Shown: positions 1-9,996 of the stretch, one piece after another
Position numbering within the stretch: the first letter of the stretch is position 1
Layout: every line of letters starts with the position of its first letter
Source of the DNA: Glycomyces sambucus
GTDB lineage: Bacteria; Actinomycetota; Actinomycetes; Mycobacteriales; Micromonosporaceae
DNA: 64,000 nt
Direction of reading: 5' to 3'
NCBI RefSeq assembly: GCF_900102815.1
Contig: NZ_FNGF01000001.1
Location: forward strand, 425,297-489,296
Made by a program: the position numbers and the translations under genes
The notes under the pieces: generated by a model
Told to the model about the DNA's origin: nothing
The model's database searches: none
The model's input: the letters and a program-made list of their open reading frames with translations, nothing else

Positions 1-852
<852 letters not shown>

Positions 853-886
853 TGCTCTGCCTCCATCGGTTCGGTGTCCCCTGATA

Positions 887-900
887 TTACTGGAAAGTAA
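887..900. promoter_or_regulatory. Inverted repeat upstream of the SDR gene
   Basis: TTACTGGAAAGTAA has perfect 5-bp arms (TTACT/AGTAA) around a 4-bp spacer and lies 35 bp upstream of the SDR start codon. It has the size and position of a TetR- or MarR-type operator. No regulator of that type is adjacent, so the binding protein is unknown. Confidence 0.4.
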
Positions 901-1115
901 CTTCAGGGGGAAGCAGGGCGCGCCCGACACTCCGGATTCGCGCGTCCGCACCCGCGGCGACCCGCGCCTCCGGCGGTCCCGGGCGGTTCCTGAACGTCCG
1001 CTGGGAGGGGGTGCGGAAACCGCCTGGAATGGGACCTGAACCATGTCCGTGCCGGAAACGGTGGCATACGCTGGGCAACCGGAAGACGACTCGCACGAGT
1101 ACCTAGGAGCGGTGG

Positions 1116-1880
1116 ATGACTTCGACCAGCGGGCCAGCCGGTGCCGTACCGCCTGCGGTGCCGCTCCGGGGCGACGGGTCCCCGGCGCGTCTCCTGGTCG
1201 TCGACGACGAGGAGAGCCTGGCAGACCTGCTGGTCGAAGCCCTCTCGTTCCAGGGGTACACCGTGACCGCGGCGCGCTCGGGCACCGAGGCGCTGTCCGC
1301 CGTCGAGTCCGCCCGCCCCGACCTGGTGATCCTCGACGTGAACATGCCGGGCCTCGACGGCTTCGGCGTGGCCGACCGCCTCCGCGCGGCCGGCGACGCG
1401 ACCCCGATCATCTTCCTGACCGCCCGCACCGCGCCCGACGACCTGCGCGACGGGTTCGGCTCCGGCGGCGACGACTACCTGATGAAGCCGTTCCGCCTGG
1501 AGGAGCTGTCGCTGCGCGTCTCGGCGGTGCTGCGCCGCACCATCGGCCGCGAGGCCGCCCCGGGCCAGCAGCCGGCCGACACCGTCGCGGTCGCCGACCT
1601 CATCCTCGACCTCGCCGCGCACCAGGTGACGCGCGACGGCACCACGGTCGACCTGTCCCCCACCGAGTTCCGGCTCCTGCGGTACCTGGCGGCCAACGCC
1701 GGGCGCGTGGTGTCGAAGTCGGAGCTGCTGAAGCAGGTGTGGGGCTACGACTTCGAGACCGAGTCGAGCCTGGCCGAGACGTACGTGTTCTACCTGCGCC
1801 GCAAGCTCGACAAGCTCGGCCCCCGCCTCATCCACACCGTCCGCGGGGTCGGCTACATGCTGCGCCCGCCGCAGGAGTAG
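1116..1880 (+). CDS. OmpR/PhoB-family response regulator
   Basis: DNA-binding output partner of the kinase encoded immediately downstream. The receiver domain spans roughly residues 25-137: acidic pair Asp30-Asp31, phospho-acceptor Asp74 in VILDVNMPG, Thr102 and Lys124 in MKPF. A winged-helix DNA-binding domain fills about 155-252 (LSPTEFRLLRYL, ETYVFYLRRKL, HTVRGVGYML). The 254-residue length is slightly long because of a proline/glycine-rich N-terminal extension of about 24 residues. The ATG at 1116 follows a TAGGAG ribosome site. The kinase gene starts 2 nt after this stop, so the two are one operon. Sequence style is that of actinobacterial TrcR/TcrX-like regulators; the stimulus is unknown. 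Confidence 0.93.
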   Translation: MTSTSGPAGAVPPAVPLRGDGSPARLLVVDDEESLADLLVEALSFQGYTVTAARSGTEALSAVESARPDLVILDVNMPGLDGFGVADRLRAAGDATPIIFLTARTAPDDLRDGFGSGGDDYLMKPFRLEELSLRVSAVLRRTIGREAAPGQQPADTVAVADLILDLAAHQVTRDGTTVDLSPTEFRLLRYLAANAGRVVSKSELLKQVWGYDFETESSLAETYVFYLRRKLDKLGPRLIHTVRGVGYMLRPPQE

Positions 1881-1882
1881 CC

Positions 1883-3268
1883 GTGGCCATCAGGACCAAG
1901 ATCGCCGCGGCCATGGCGGTCCTGCTCATCATCGCCGTGGCGGTGATCGGGTTCGTGACGGTCAGGACCGTCTCGAACCACCTGACGCGCCAGGTCGACG
2001 AGAGCCTCCACGAGTTCATCCAGCAGGGCCTGCGCTCCGCCCCCAGCGGGAACCCCGCCGAGCAGCTGGGCTACAGCGAGTTCGCGCTCATGTTCTTCGA
2101 CGAGTCCGGGAGCGTCGTCGGGTCCCAGCAGGCGGGGTACTACAAGGACCCGTACGCGCTCCCCGACCTCGACGCCCCGCCGGAGACGAACGAGTACTTC
2201 TCCGTCGACAGCGCCGACGGCACCGTGGCCTACCGCGCCGTCGCGATCGCCGTCACCGGACAGGTCGGCGGCCGGACCGGCGACTTCACGATGGTCGTGG
2301 CGACCTCGATGAACGAGGTCGAGGCGACCGGCTCCACCCTGACCAGGACCGTGCTCATCACCGGGTTCGTCGTGGCCGCGCTCGGCATCCTCGCCGCGTG
2401 GATCATCACCCGGCGCGGCCTGCGCGTGGTCGACCACATGGTGGCCGACGCCGAGACCGTGGCCTCCGGGCGGCTCGACCACCGCCTCACCGCGGCCGAC
2501 CCGCGCACCGAGATGGGCCGGCTCTCCTTGGCGCTCAACCGGATGGTGTCGCGCCTGACCGACGCGATCGCGCAGCGGGACCGCCAGCACGAGCGGCTGC
2601 GCCAGTTCGTGGCCGACGCCGGGCACGAGCTGCGGACGCCGCTCACCGCCATCGGCGGCTACGTGCAGCTGTACCAGAACGGCGCGGCGGCCGAGGGCGA
2701 GAAGCTCGACCGCGCGATGGACCGCATCGGGTCCGAGAACGCGCGGCTCGCGAAGCTCGTCGACGACCTCATGGTCCTCTCCCGCCTCGACGAGGAGGTC
2801 GGCGGCGACCGCGAGCTGGTCGAACTCGCCCAGCTCGCGCAGGACGCCGTGGACGACGCCGAGGTCGCCGACCCGACCCACCCCGTGAACCTGGCCGCCG
2901 CGGACCCGGTCACGGTGGTGGCCAACGAGGGCCAGCTCCGGCAGGTCCTCGTCAACCTGCTCACCAACGCCCGCGTGCACACCCCCGTGGGGACCGCGAT
3001 CGACGTCTCGGTGGCCGCCGACGACGGCTGGGCCGTCCTGCGCGTGGCCGACCACGGGCCGGGCATCCCGGCCGAGCACCGCCGAAAGGTCTTCGACCGG
3101 TTCTACCGGGCCGACCCGTCCCGCTCGCGCGCCACCGGCGGCTCCGGCCTCGGACTGTCCATCGTGTCCTCGATCGTCGCCTCCCACGGCGGCCGGATCG
3201 ACCTCGACAGCGAGGAGGGCCGGGGCACCGCCGTCGAAGTGCGCCTGCCGATCGCGCGCCTGGAATAG
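1883..3268 (+). CDS. Sensor histidine kinase (HAMP, HisKA, HATPase)
   Basis: A 461-residue membrane kinase that should phosphorylate the regulator encoded just upstream. It has an N-terminal transmembrane segment (about 7-29), an extracytoplasmic sensor region (about 30-148), a second transmembrane segment (about 149-172) and a HAMP linker. The dimerisation domain carries His248 in ADAGHELRTPL, and the ATPase domain has the N-box NLLTNARVH, G1 DHGPGIP, the F-box FDRFYRAD and G2 GSGLGLSI. All catalytic motifs look intact. The GTG at 1883 is chosen from its 2-nt spacing to the regulator stop, the GGAG overlapping that stop, and because the signal-anchor begins right after it. Confidence 0.93.
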   Translation: MAIRTKIAAAMAVLLIIAVAVIGFVTVRTVSNHLTRQVDESLHEFIQQGLRSAPSGNPAEQLGYSEFALMFFDESGSVVGSQQAGYYKDPYALPDLDAPPETNEYFSVDSADGTVAYRAVAIAVTGQVGGRTGDFTMVVATSMNEVEATGSTLTRTVLITGFVVAALGILAAWIITRRGLRVVDHMVADAETVASGRLDHRLTAADPRTEMGRLSLALNRMVSRLTDAIAQRDRQHERLRQFVADAGHELRTPLTAIGGYVQLYQNGAAAEGEKLDRAMDRIGSENARLAKLVDDLMVLSRLDEEVGGDRELVELAQLAQDAVDDAEVADPTHPVNLAAADPVTVVANEGQLRQVLVNLLTNARVHTPVGTAIDVSVAADDGWAVLRVADHGPGIPAEHRRKVFDRFYRADPSRSRATGGSGLGLSIVSSIVASHGGRIDLDSEEGRGTAVEVRLPIARLE

Positions 3269-3401
3269 GACCGGGATCCAGGAGCGTCCGCGCGCGGCGG
3301 CATGGGTCTAGGCTGGGACCGCGGCCTCCCTCCGGCCGCTCCGTCCCCTGTGAACACCACCCTCCCGAGCGCACCGCCCCTCGAATGAACGGAGCCCCCT
3401 C

Positions 3402-4604
3402 ATGGCCGCTGCACGCGTGCTCGTCTCCGGCGCCGGCATCGCCGGCACCACCCTCGCCTTCTGGCTGGCCGCCAAGGGCTTCGAACCCGTCGTGGTCGAA
3501 CGCGCCCCCGCGCTGCGCCCCGGCGGCTACAAGATCGACGTGCGCGGCGCGGCCCTCCCGGTCGTCGAGCGCATGGGCGTCATGGCCGCCGTCCGCGAGG
3601 CCCGCACCGACATGCAGGAGGCGTTCATCGTGGACGCCAAGGGCCGCACGGCCGCCGCGATGGACGCCGACGCCTTCGGCGGGCGCGTCCACGGCGACGC
3701 CGAGATCCACCGCGGCGCGCTCGCGGGGCTGATCCACGGCCTCACCGCCGACACCGTCGAATACCGCTTCGGCGACTCCATCGCCACCCTGGAGCAGGAC
3801 GAGGACGGCGTCGACGTCGTCTTCGAGAGCGGCCGCAGCGAGCGGTTCGACCTCGTCGCCGGCGCCGACGGCCTCCACTCCCGCACCCGCCGCGCCGCCT
3901 TCGGCCCCGAGGACGACTCCATCGTGGACCTCGGCTACGGGGTCGCCTCCTGCACCGTCCCCAACACGCTCGGCCTCGACCGCTGCGAGATGACCTACGT
4001 CGGCACCGGGCGCACCGCCCTCGTCTACAACACCGCCGGCAGCAGCGACGCCACCGCGCTGTTCCTCTGGGCCGCAGCAGGACTCGGCGATGAGCGCCGC
4101 GACCGCGAGGGCAAGGTGCGGGTCCTGCGCGACGCCTACGCCGGCGAGGGCTGGAAGGTCCCCGAACTCCTCGACGCCGCCGGCGACGCCGAGGACCTGT
4201 ACCTCGACCCGCTCGCACAGGTCCGCATCGACCGCTGGTCCCAGGGCCGCGTCGTCCTCCTCGGCGACGCCGCCCACGCCGCCTCGGCCGCCTCCGGCCA
4301 GGGCACCAGCCTCGCCCTCGTCGGCGCCTACGTCCTCGCCGGGGAACTCGGCCGGGGCGGCGGCCACGCGCGCGCCTTCGCGGCGTACGAGGAGCGGATG
4401 CGGCCCTTCGCCGAGACCAACCAGGCCCTCGCCCTTCGGAACGTCAAGAGCATGGTCATGCGCAGCGACGCCCAGGTGCGCCTGGGGATCGGGTTCCTCA
4501 AGCTCGCCTCCCGCCTCCCCGGCAAGGACCGGCTCATGGCGCCCGTCGTCAAGGCCGTGCACCGCGCCGCGACCGCGATCGAGCTGCCCGACTACGAAGC
4601 GTGA
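3402..4604 (+). CDS. FAD-dependent monooxygenase (PHBH/TetX-like)
   Basis: A 400-residue class A flavoprotein monooxygenase that would hydroxylate a small aromatic or polyketide-like substrate using NAD(P)H and O2. The FAD dinucleotide motif GAGIAG is at residues 10-15 with the acidic end of beta-2 in VVVERAP. The DG motif is GADGLHSRTRR, and the second FAD motif is GDAAHAASAASGQGTSLAL. The overall pattern is closest to the TetX/rifampicin-monooxygenase branch, but no drug substrate can be assigned. GGAGCC lies just upstream of the ATG. A TAGGCT hexamer at 3309-3314 is a candidate -10. The gene is followed 42 nt later by ltrA with its own apparent promoter. Confidence 0.88.
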   Translation: MAAARVLVSGAGIAGTTLAFWLAAKGFEPVVVERAPALRPGGYKIDVRGAALPVVERMGVMAAVREARTDMQEAFIVDAKGRTAAAMDADAFGGRVHGDAEIHRGALAGLIHGLTADTVEYRFGDSIATLEQDEDGVDVVFESGRSERFDLVAGADGLHSRTRRAAFGPEDDSIVDLGYGVASCTVPNTLGLDRCEMTYVGTGRTALVYNTAGSSDATALFLWAAAGLGDERRDREGKVRVLRDAYAGEGWKVPELLDAAGDAEDLYLDPLAQVRIDRWSQGRVVLLGDAAHAASAASGQGTSLALVGAYVLAGELGRGGGHARAFAAYEERMRPFAETNQALALRNVKSMVMRSDAQVRLGIGFLKLASRLPGKDRLMAPVVKAVHRAATAIELPDYEA

Positions 4605-4646
4605 CACGAGGGGCCGGGTCGTGCAGGCGTGCTAACGTCAGCCACC

Positions 4647-5813
4647 GTGACCCGACTCCTCCCCCGCTGGTTCGTCGAACACGTCAACCCCGTCGCCGAC
4701 GAGGACGACCTCCCGGTCTCCACCCTGGAGCTGTTCTTCGACCTCATCTTCGTCTTCACCGTCGCCCAGTTCACCGCGGTCATCGCCTACGACCCGCTCA
4801 TCGGCCTGATCCAGTCGGTGCTCATGTTCGGGTTCCTGTGGTGGATGTACGCCGGCTACTCGTGGCTCACCAACGTCATCCCGCCCGAGCGGCCCGCCCG
4901 CCGCATCCTCCTGCTGTGCGCCATGGCCGGCTGGCTCGTCGTCGCCCTCACCGTGCCCGCCGCCTTCGCGAGCGGCAGCGTCTGGATCGCCGTCGGCATG
5001 CTCGTGGTCGTCCTCGTCCACGGCCTCATGTACCTCCAGGCCGCCCGCTCCTTCGGCCCCGTCTTCATCGCCAACCTCGCCGCGGTCGCCGCCGTCTTCG
5101 CCGCCGAGCTCGGCCCCGAAGGCGCCTGGCGCTACTCGCTGTGGGCCCTCGCCGCCGTCATCGTCTGGTCGGTCCCCTTCTGGCACGGCCAGCGCGGCCT
5201 CAACCTCCACCCCGCGCACATCACCGAGCGCCACGGCCTCGTCGTGATCGTCGCCCTCGGCGAGTCGGTCGTCGCCATCGGCATCGGCGCCCGGGACCTG
5301 CCGGTGGACGCCGACCTGCTCCTGGCGGCCGTCCTCGGCCTCGCGATCGGCGCCTGCATGTGGTGGTCGCTGTTCGTGCGCGACCTCCCGGCCACCGAGC
5401 ACCGGCTCACCGCGACCACCGACGCCGTCAAGCGGGTCCGGAAGGTCCTCGCCGGGCTCTCCTACGCGTTCATCCCGGTACTCCTGGGCATCCTCGTCTT
5501 CGCCGCGGGCCTCAAGCACGCCGTCGGACACGCCTTGTCGCCCTTGGACGTCGAGTCCACGTGGCTCCTGTCGGGCGGCGTGGCGGCGTTCCTCGTCGGC
5601 ACGGCCGGGCTGCGCCTGGCGATGCCGCTGCCGCGCCCCTGGGAGCGCGTGGCCCTGGCCGCGGTCGTGCTCGCGCTCGCGCCGATCGGCCTGGTCAACA
5701 CCGCGCTCCAGCTCGGCGCGATCACCGCGGTCCTGGTGGCGGCGCTCGCGTGGGAGGGCCGCGCCGCCGCGGCGCCCGCTACACGAGGTTCCTCGCCCGT
5801 GCGCTCGGGATGA
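4647..5813 (+). CDS. ltrA: LtrA-family low-temperature-requirement membrane protein
   Basis: A 388-residue integral membrane protein of the LtrA family, whose biochemical role is unestablished. It shows the family signatures LELFFDLIFVFTVAQ near the N-terminus and ERHGLVVIVALGESVVAIG in the middle, plus about ten hydrophobic segments. The start is taken at GTG 4647: there is no ribosome site, but TAACGT (4633-4638) ends 8 nt before it, the geometry of an actinobacterial leaderless transcript. An alternative GTG at 4629 would add six residues and lies inside that promoter. The 3' end overlaps the convergent ABC ATPase gene by 35 bp. Confidence 0.88.
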   Translation: MTRLLPRWFVEHVNPVADEDDLPVSTLELFFDLIFVFTVAQFTAVIAYDPLIGLIQSVLMFGFLWWMYAGYSWLTNVIPPERPARRILLLCAMAGWLVVALTVPAAFASGSVWIAVGMLVVVLVHGLMYLQAARSFGPVFIANLAAVAAVFAAELGPEGAWRYSLWALAAVIVWSVPFWHGQRGLNLHPAHITERHGLVVIVALGESVVAIGIGARDLPVDADLLLAAVLGLAIGACMWWSLFVRDLPATEHRLTATTDAVKRVRKVLAGLSYAFIPVLLGILVFAAGLKHAVGHALSPLDVESTWLLSGGVAAFLVGTAGLRLAMPLPRPWERVALAAVVLALAPIGLVNTALQLGAITAVLVAALAWEGRAAAAPATRGSSPVRSG

Positions 5814-6576
5814 CCAGCGGCGTCCCCGACTCCGGGTCGTCGATGATCCGGCACGGCAGGTCGAAGACCTCCCGCACGGTCTCGGCCGTGACGATGTCGG
5901 CCGGGGCGCCCTCGGCGACCACCGCGCCGCCGCGCATCGCGATGAGGTGCGTGGCGTAGCGGGCGGCCTGGTTGAGGTCGTGGAGGACCGCCACGAGGGT
6001 GCGGCCCTCGCGGTGGAGCTTGGCGCACAGCTCGAGGACCTCGATCTGGTGCGTGATGTCGAGGTACGTGGTGGGCTCGTCCAACAGGAGCAGCGGGGTC
6101 TGCTGGGCGAGGACCATGGCGATCCACACGCGCTGGCGCTGGCCGCCGGAGAGCTCGTCGACGCCGCGGGAGGCGAGGTCGGCGATGTCGGTGGCCTCCA
6201 TGGCCTCGCCGGTCACGCGCTCGTCCTCGGCGGACCACTGGCGCAGGATCCCCTGGTGGGGGTAGCGGCCGCGGGCGACGAGGTCGGCGACGGTGATGCC
6301 GTCGGGTGCGGTCGGCGACTGCGGGAGCAGGCCGAGGCGGCGGGCGACGGCGCGCGTGGGCTGGTGGTGGATGTCCTTGCCGTCGAGGAGGACGGTCCCG
6401 TGGGAGGGCTTGAGCATGCGCGCCAGGGCCTTGAGGAGGGTGGACTTGCCGCAGGCGTTGGGGCCCATGATGACCGTGAACTCCCCTTCGGGGATGTCGA
6501 CGGTGAGGTCAGCGCTGATGACGTTCCGGCCGTAGCCGAGCGTGGCCTCGCGGGCGGCGAGCGGGCTTGCGGTCAC
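5779..6576 (-). CDS. Iron-siderophore ABC transporter, ATP-binding protein
   Basis: A 265-residue FepC/FecE-type ATPase that energises ferric-siderophore import. Walker A is GPNACGKST (38-46; the third variable residue is Cys rather than the usual Gly), the signature is LSGGQRQRVWIAM, Walker B is LLLLDEPTT and the switch His lies in AVLHDLNQ. It is the last gene of a three-gene operon with the two permeases: its GTG start overlaps the upstream TGA stop (GTGA). AAGAAGGGGG lies a few bases before it. Expression should follow the iron box at 8702. The 3' end runs into ltrA on the other strand. Confidence 0.94.
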   Translation of the reverse strand: MTASPLAAREATLGYGRNVISADLTVDIPEGEFTVIMGPNACGKSTLLKALARMLKPSHGTVLLDGKDIHHQPTRAVARRLGLLPQSPTAPDGITVADLVARGRYPHQGILRQWSAEDERVTGEAMEATDIADLASRGVDELSGGQRQRVWIAMVLAQQTPLLLLDEPTTYLDITHQIEVLELCAKLHREGRTLVAVLHDLNQAARYATHLIAMRGGAVVAEGAPADIVTAETVREVFDLPCRIIDDPESGTPLVIPSARARNLV

Positions 6577-7598
6577 GACATGACCCCCTTCTTGCGGTGG
6601 GCGATGAGCAGCCAGATGAGGTAGGCGCCGCCGACGACGCCGGTGACGACGCCGGTGGGGAGCTGGCGGTCGCCGACGCCGGCGACGGCGATCATGTCGG
6701 CGGCGGTCACGATGAGGGCGCCGACGACGGCCGAGACCGTGAAGCTCCGGGAGGAGCCGGTCAGGCGGGCGGAGATGTGGGGCGCGGCGAGGGCGACGAA
6801 CGCGAGCGGGCCCGCGACGGCGACGGCCCCGGCGGTGAGGATCGAGGCGGTGACGAGCGCGGTCACGCGGGTGGCGCCGACGTGGACGCCGAGGCCGGTG
6901 GCGGCGGCCTCGCCGAGGCGCAGGGAGTCGAGGCCGCGCGAGAGGAGCGCGATGACGAGGACTCCGGCGGCGAGGACGGTCCCGACGGCGGCGGCCTGCG
7001 TGAAGTCGCGGCCGGAGAGGTCGCCGGTGAACCAGTAGACGGCCCGGAACGCGTCGACGATCGTAGTGCGGGTGAGCAGGTACCCGTTGACCCCCGCGAG
7101 GATCGCCGAGACGCCGATGCCGACGAGGACGAGCCGGTAGCCGGAGGGGTCGCCGCCGCGGGTGAGGGCCCAGATGAGGAGGCCGGTGGCGAGCGAGCCG
7201 GCCGCGGCGAGCACGGCCGTGGTCTGGAGGGAGGCGCCGGTGACGATGATGGCGATGAGCGCGCCGGTGGTGGCGCCCTGGGTGAGGCCGAGGAGGTCGG
7301 GGCTGCCGAGGGGGTTGCGGGTGAGGGTCTGGAAGAGGGCGCCGGCGAGGCCCATGCACGCGCCGACGGCGAGGCCGGTCGCCAGGCGCGGCAGGCGCAG
7401 CGTCCACAGGATGAACTCGTCGCCCTTGGTGCCCTGGCCGATGAGGGCGTACCAGACGCGTTCGAGGCCCAGCGAGGTCGAGCCGGTCGCGGCCGACCAC
7501 ATGGCGAGCGCGACGAGGGCGGCGAGGGAGCCGAGGACCGCCGCGAGCACGCGGTGGCGCAGGCGGATCGAATACCCGCCCAAGCGGATCACTGTCAC
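6573..7598 (-). CDS. FecCD-family iron-siderophore ABC permease (second of operon)
   Basis: A 341-residue inner-membrane permease, one half of the translocation pore for the ferric-siderophore importer. About nine or ten hydrophobic segments are visible, with the family motifs LRLPRLATGLAVGACMGLAGALFQ, TRNPLGSPDLLG and GPLAFVALAAPHISARL (coupling region). The GTG at 7598 overlaps the preceding permease stop as GTGA and so is likely translationally coupled; a second in-frame GTG two codons later is possible. It pairs with the adjacent permease to form a heterodimer. Confidence 0.93.
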   Translation of the reverse strand: MTVIRLGGYSIRLRHRVLAAVLGSLAALVALAMWSAATGSTSLGLERVWYALIGQGTKGDEFILWTLRLPRLATGLAVGACMGLAGALFQTLTRNPLGSPDLLGLTQGATTGALIAIIVTGASLQTTAVLAAAGSLATGLLIWALTRGGDPSGYRLVLVGIGVSAILAGVNGYLLTRTTIVDAFRAVYWFTGDLSGRDFTQAAAVGTVLAAGVLVIALLSRGLDSLRLGEAAATGLGVHVGATRVTALVTASILTAGAVAVAGPLAFVALAAPHISARLTGSSRSFTVSAVVGALIVTAADMIAVAGVGDRQLPTGVVTGVVGGAYLIWLLIAHRKKGVMS

Positions 7599-8674
7599 AG
7601 CCTGGCGACCTTCCTGCGGCTGACGAGGGAGATGAAGAAGGGGCCGCCGACGACGGCGCAGACGATGCCGACCTGGACCTCGCCGGGGCGGGCGACGACG
7701 CGGCCGATGACGTCGGTGAGGACGAGGAACGCGGCGCCGGTGAGCATCGAGTACGGCAGGACCCAGTTCTGGTCGGGTCCGGTGAAGGCGCGCACGACGT
7801 GCGGGACGACGAGGCCGACGAACACGATCGGGCCGCACACGGCGGTGGCGGTCCCGGCGAGGACGGTGATCGCGGCGATCCCGGCGACGCGCAGGACGCG
7901 CGGGTCGACGCCGAGGCCGGTGGCGGTCGCGTCGCCGAGCGCGAGGGCGTTGAGCGGGCGCGCGAGGAGGATGCCGACGGCGCTGGCGAACCCGATGAGG
8001 GTGACCACGGGGACGACGGGCGCGGTGTGGGCGTTGACGAGCGAGCCGACCGACCAGAACCGCATGGTCTCCAGGGAGGCGGCGTCCATGAGCTGGATCG
8101 CGGAGACATACGCGAACCCGGCGGCGGTGACGGCCGCGCCGGCGAGCGCGAGGCGGGCGGGGGTCGCAGCGGCGGCGCCCGCGATGAGGTACGTGGCGAC
8201 GGTGGCGGCCGCGGCGCCCGCGAAGGCGAACCCGATGGTCTGGGTGAAGCCGGTGAAGCCGAGGAAGTAGGCGCCGGTGACGACCGCGGCGGCGGCGCCG
8301 GTGTTGACGCCGAGGAGGCCGGGGTCGGCGAGGGGGTTGCGGGTCATGGCCTGCATGAGGGCCCCGGCCAGGCCGAGGGCGGCGCCGGCGGCGAGGCCGA
8401 TGGCGGTGCGGGGGAGGCGCAGCTCGGTGACGACGGGGTAGGTGTCTGCGGCGGGGTCGGTGAGGCCGGCCCAGACCTCGCCGAGGTCCATGGCGCGGGC
8501 CCCGACGGCGATGCTGAGGACGGTGAGCACGGCGATGGCCGCGAGGAGGACGATCAGTCCGGTGACGCGGCGGCCGCCCCGCCTGCGGGGCGCCGTTCCC
8601 CTTGCGTCCCCTGGGGAGGCGCCGTCCGCGGCGGGCGGCGGGGCCAGGTCGGGGGCGCGGTGCGCGGTTGACAA
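7595..8674 (-). CDS. FecCD-family iron-siderophore ABC permease (first of operon)
   Basis: A 359-residue FecCD permease heading the importer operon. After a Pro/Ala-rich cytoplasmic N-terminus come roughly ten membrane segments. Family motifs are LRLPRTAIGLAAGAALGLAGAL, MTRNPLADPGLLGVN and GPIVFVGLVVPHVVRAF. The start is a TTG at 8674 with GGAGA about 10 nt upstream; no ATG or GTG occurs before the first membrane helix except a GTG about 37 codons in. The promoter region is shared with the divergent binding-protein gene and contains a DtxR-type iron box. Confidence 0.92.
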   Translation of the reverse strand: MSTAHRAPDLAPPPAADGASPGDARGTAPRRRGGRRVTGLIVLLAAIAVLTVLSIAVGARAMDLGEVWAGLTDPAADTYPVVTELRLPRTAIGLAAGAALGLAGALMQAMTRNPLADPGLLGVNTGAAAAVVTGAYFLGFTGFTQTIGFAFAGAAAATVATYLIAGAAAATPARLALAGAAVTAAGFAYVSAIQLMDAASLETMRFWSVGSLVNAHTAPVVPVVTLIGFASAVGILLARPLNALALGDATATGLGVDPRVLRVAGIAAITVLAGTATAVCGPIVFVGLVVPHVVRAFTGPDQNWVLPYSMLTGAAFLVLTDVIGRVVARPGEVQVGIVCAVVGGPFFISLVSRRKVARL

Positions 8675-8701
8675 GTGCGGTCTCCGAAGGGATAGTCCGG
8701 T

Positions 8702-8720
8702 TTTGTTTAGGCTAACCTAA
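8702..8720. promoter_or_regulatory. DtxR/IdeR-type iron box, divergent promoter
   Basis: A 19-bp palindromic site with right arm CTAACCTAA exactly matching the consensus and left arm TTTGTTTAG matching 7 of 9 positions of TTAGGTTAG. It lies between the divergent permease (start 8674) and binding-protein (start 8767) genes, so an iron-loaded DtxR-family repressor would be expected to shut down both transcription units. Confidence 0.88.
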
Positions 8721-8766
8721 CCATCGCCCGCCCCGCCATGACCGATCACCCCCGAAGGAGTTCCAC

Positions 8767-9822
8767 GTGCCACTCCGCGCGTATCCCGCCCTCTCCCGCC
8801 GCAGCCTGCTCGCGGCAACCGGCGGCCTCGGCGCCGCCTCCGTCCTGGCCGCCTGCGGCGGCGCCGCGGACGAGGACCCCGAGGGGGCGGGCGCCGACGG
8901 CGGCCCGTTCTCGTTCCTCGACGAGCGCGACCAGGAGGACGTCGAGCTGGAGCACGTGCCGACGAAGGTCGTGGCGTTCACCGGCCTGGCCGCGGCGCTG
9001 TACGACTACGGCGTGGAGGTCGCGGCGGTGTTCGGGCCGACGACCCTCTCCGACGGGCGGCCGGACCTCCAGGCCGGGCGGATGCCCGTGGAGGACCTGA
9101 CGGTCCTGGGCAACGCCTGGGGCGAGTTCGACGTCGAGAAGTACGCCGAGCTGGGACCCGAGCTCATCGTGTCGCACTACTACGAGGGCTTCGACCTGTG
9201 GTTCGTGCCCGAGGACCGCTTGGAGGAGGTCGAGTCGCTGGCGCCGGGCGTCGGCATCGAGGTCTCGCTGCCGACGATCGACCAGATCATCGATCGCCAT
9301 GCGGCCCTTGCCGAAGCACTCGGCGCGGACTTGACCTCGGAGGAGAACGTCACCGCAGTCGAGCGGTTCGGGGCGGCGGCCGCGGCGATCCCCGACGCGT
9401 TCTTCGAGGTCCAGCAGGCGACCGGTCACGAGTACAAGGCGATGGCGGTCGGCGCCTGGCCCGACGGGCTGTACATCGCCAACCCGCCCACGTTCAACAT
9501 CCTCGCCAAGAGCGTCGAGCTGGGCGCCGACTTCGTGGTGCCCGACAACCCCGACCAGAACGGGTACTGGGAGCTCCTGTCGTGGGAGAACGTCGACAAG
9601 TACGCGGCCGACGTGATCTTCCTGGACCTGCGCACCGGCAACCTCTCCCCCGAGCAGCTCGTCGCCGACTACCCGACCTGGGCGGCGCTGCCCGCCGTGC
9701 AGGCCGGGCAGGTGTACGGCTGGAACGGCGAGCCGGTGTACTCGCACGTCGGCGGGGCCGTCGAGCTGGAGCGGATCGCGGAAGGGCTCGCCGCCGGGCG
9801 GCCGCTCGCCTCGCTCGACTGA
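8767..9822 (+). CDS. Iron-siderophore ABC transporter substrate-binding lipoprotein 1
   Basis: A 351-residue cell-surface lipoprotein of the FepB/FhuD class that captures ferric-siderophore for the adjacent permeases. The twin-arginine motif SRRSLL is at residues 10-15 and the lipobox LAAC ends at Cys30, so export is by Tat followed by lipidation. The mature part carries the conserved TKVVAFTGLAAALYDYG, GEFDVEKYAELGPELIV and an inter-lobe helix region. The GTG start follows GAAGGAG. It is a clear paralogue of the next gene (shared VFGPTT, GEFDVE, LSWENxDKY). Regulation is by the iron box at 8702. Confidence 0.9.
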   Translation: MPLRAYPALSRRSLLAATGGLGAASVLAACGGAADEDPEGAGADGGPFSFLDERDQEDVELEHVPTKVVAFTGLAAALYDYGVEVAAVFGPTTLSDGRPDLQAGRMPVEDLTVLGNAWGEFDVEKYAELGPELIVSHYYEGFDLWFVPEDRLEEVESLAPGVGIEVSLPTIDQIIDRHAALAEALGADLTSEENVTAVERFGAAAAAIPDAFFEVQQATGHEYKAMAVGAWPDGLYIANPPTFNILAKSVELGADFVVPDNPDQNGYWELLSWENVDKYAADVIFLDLRTGNLSPEQLVADYPTWAALPAVQAGQVYGWNGEPVYSHVGGAVELERIAEGLAAGRPLASLD

Positions 9823-9893
9823 GCGGTCGGGCGGCCAGGGGGCCGAGTGGCTGACGCCACGTGAGCACCCCAGGTCAAGTGGCCGGAATGCGA

Positions 9894-9912
9894 TTAGGTT
9901 AGCCTAACCTCG
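9894..9912. promoter_or_regulatory. DtxR/IdeR-type iron box upstream of second binding protein
   Basis: TTAGGTTAGCCTAACCTCG matches an ideal TTAGGTTAGnCTAACCTAA palindrome at 17 of 18 specified positions or better except the last two bases. It lies 84 bp upstream of the second binding-protein gene, giving it its own iron-dependent promoter. Confidence 0.92.
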
Positions 9913-9996
9913 GTTCGGACGGGTTGGTCCCGCACACCGGCCGCACGTCCCGGACCCGCAGTCCGGCCCCCGCCCCCGACGAAGGAGAAACAGCAC

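Noticed and set aside
3402-4604. Calling the flavin monooxygenase a tetracycline or rifampicin resistance enzyme
   Set aside because: The class A fold is clear, but no residue pattern visible by eye separates drug-modifying members from the many other TetX-like hydroxylases.
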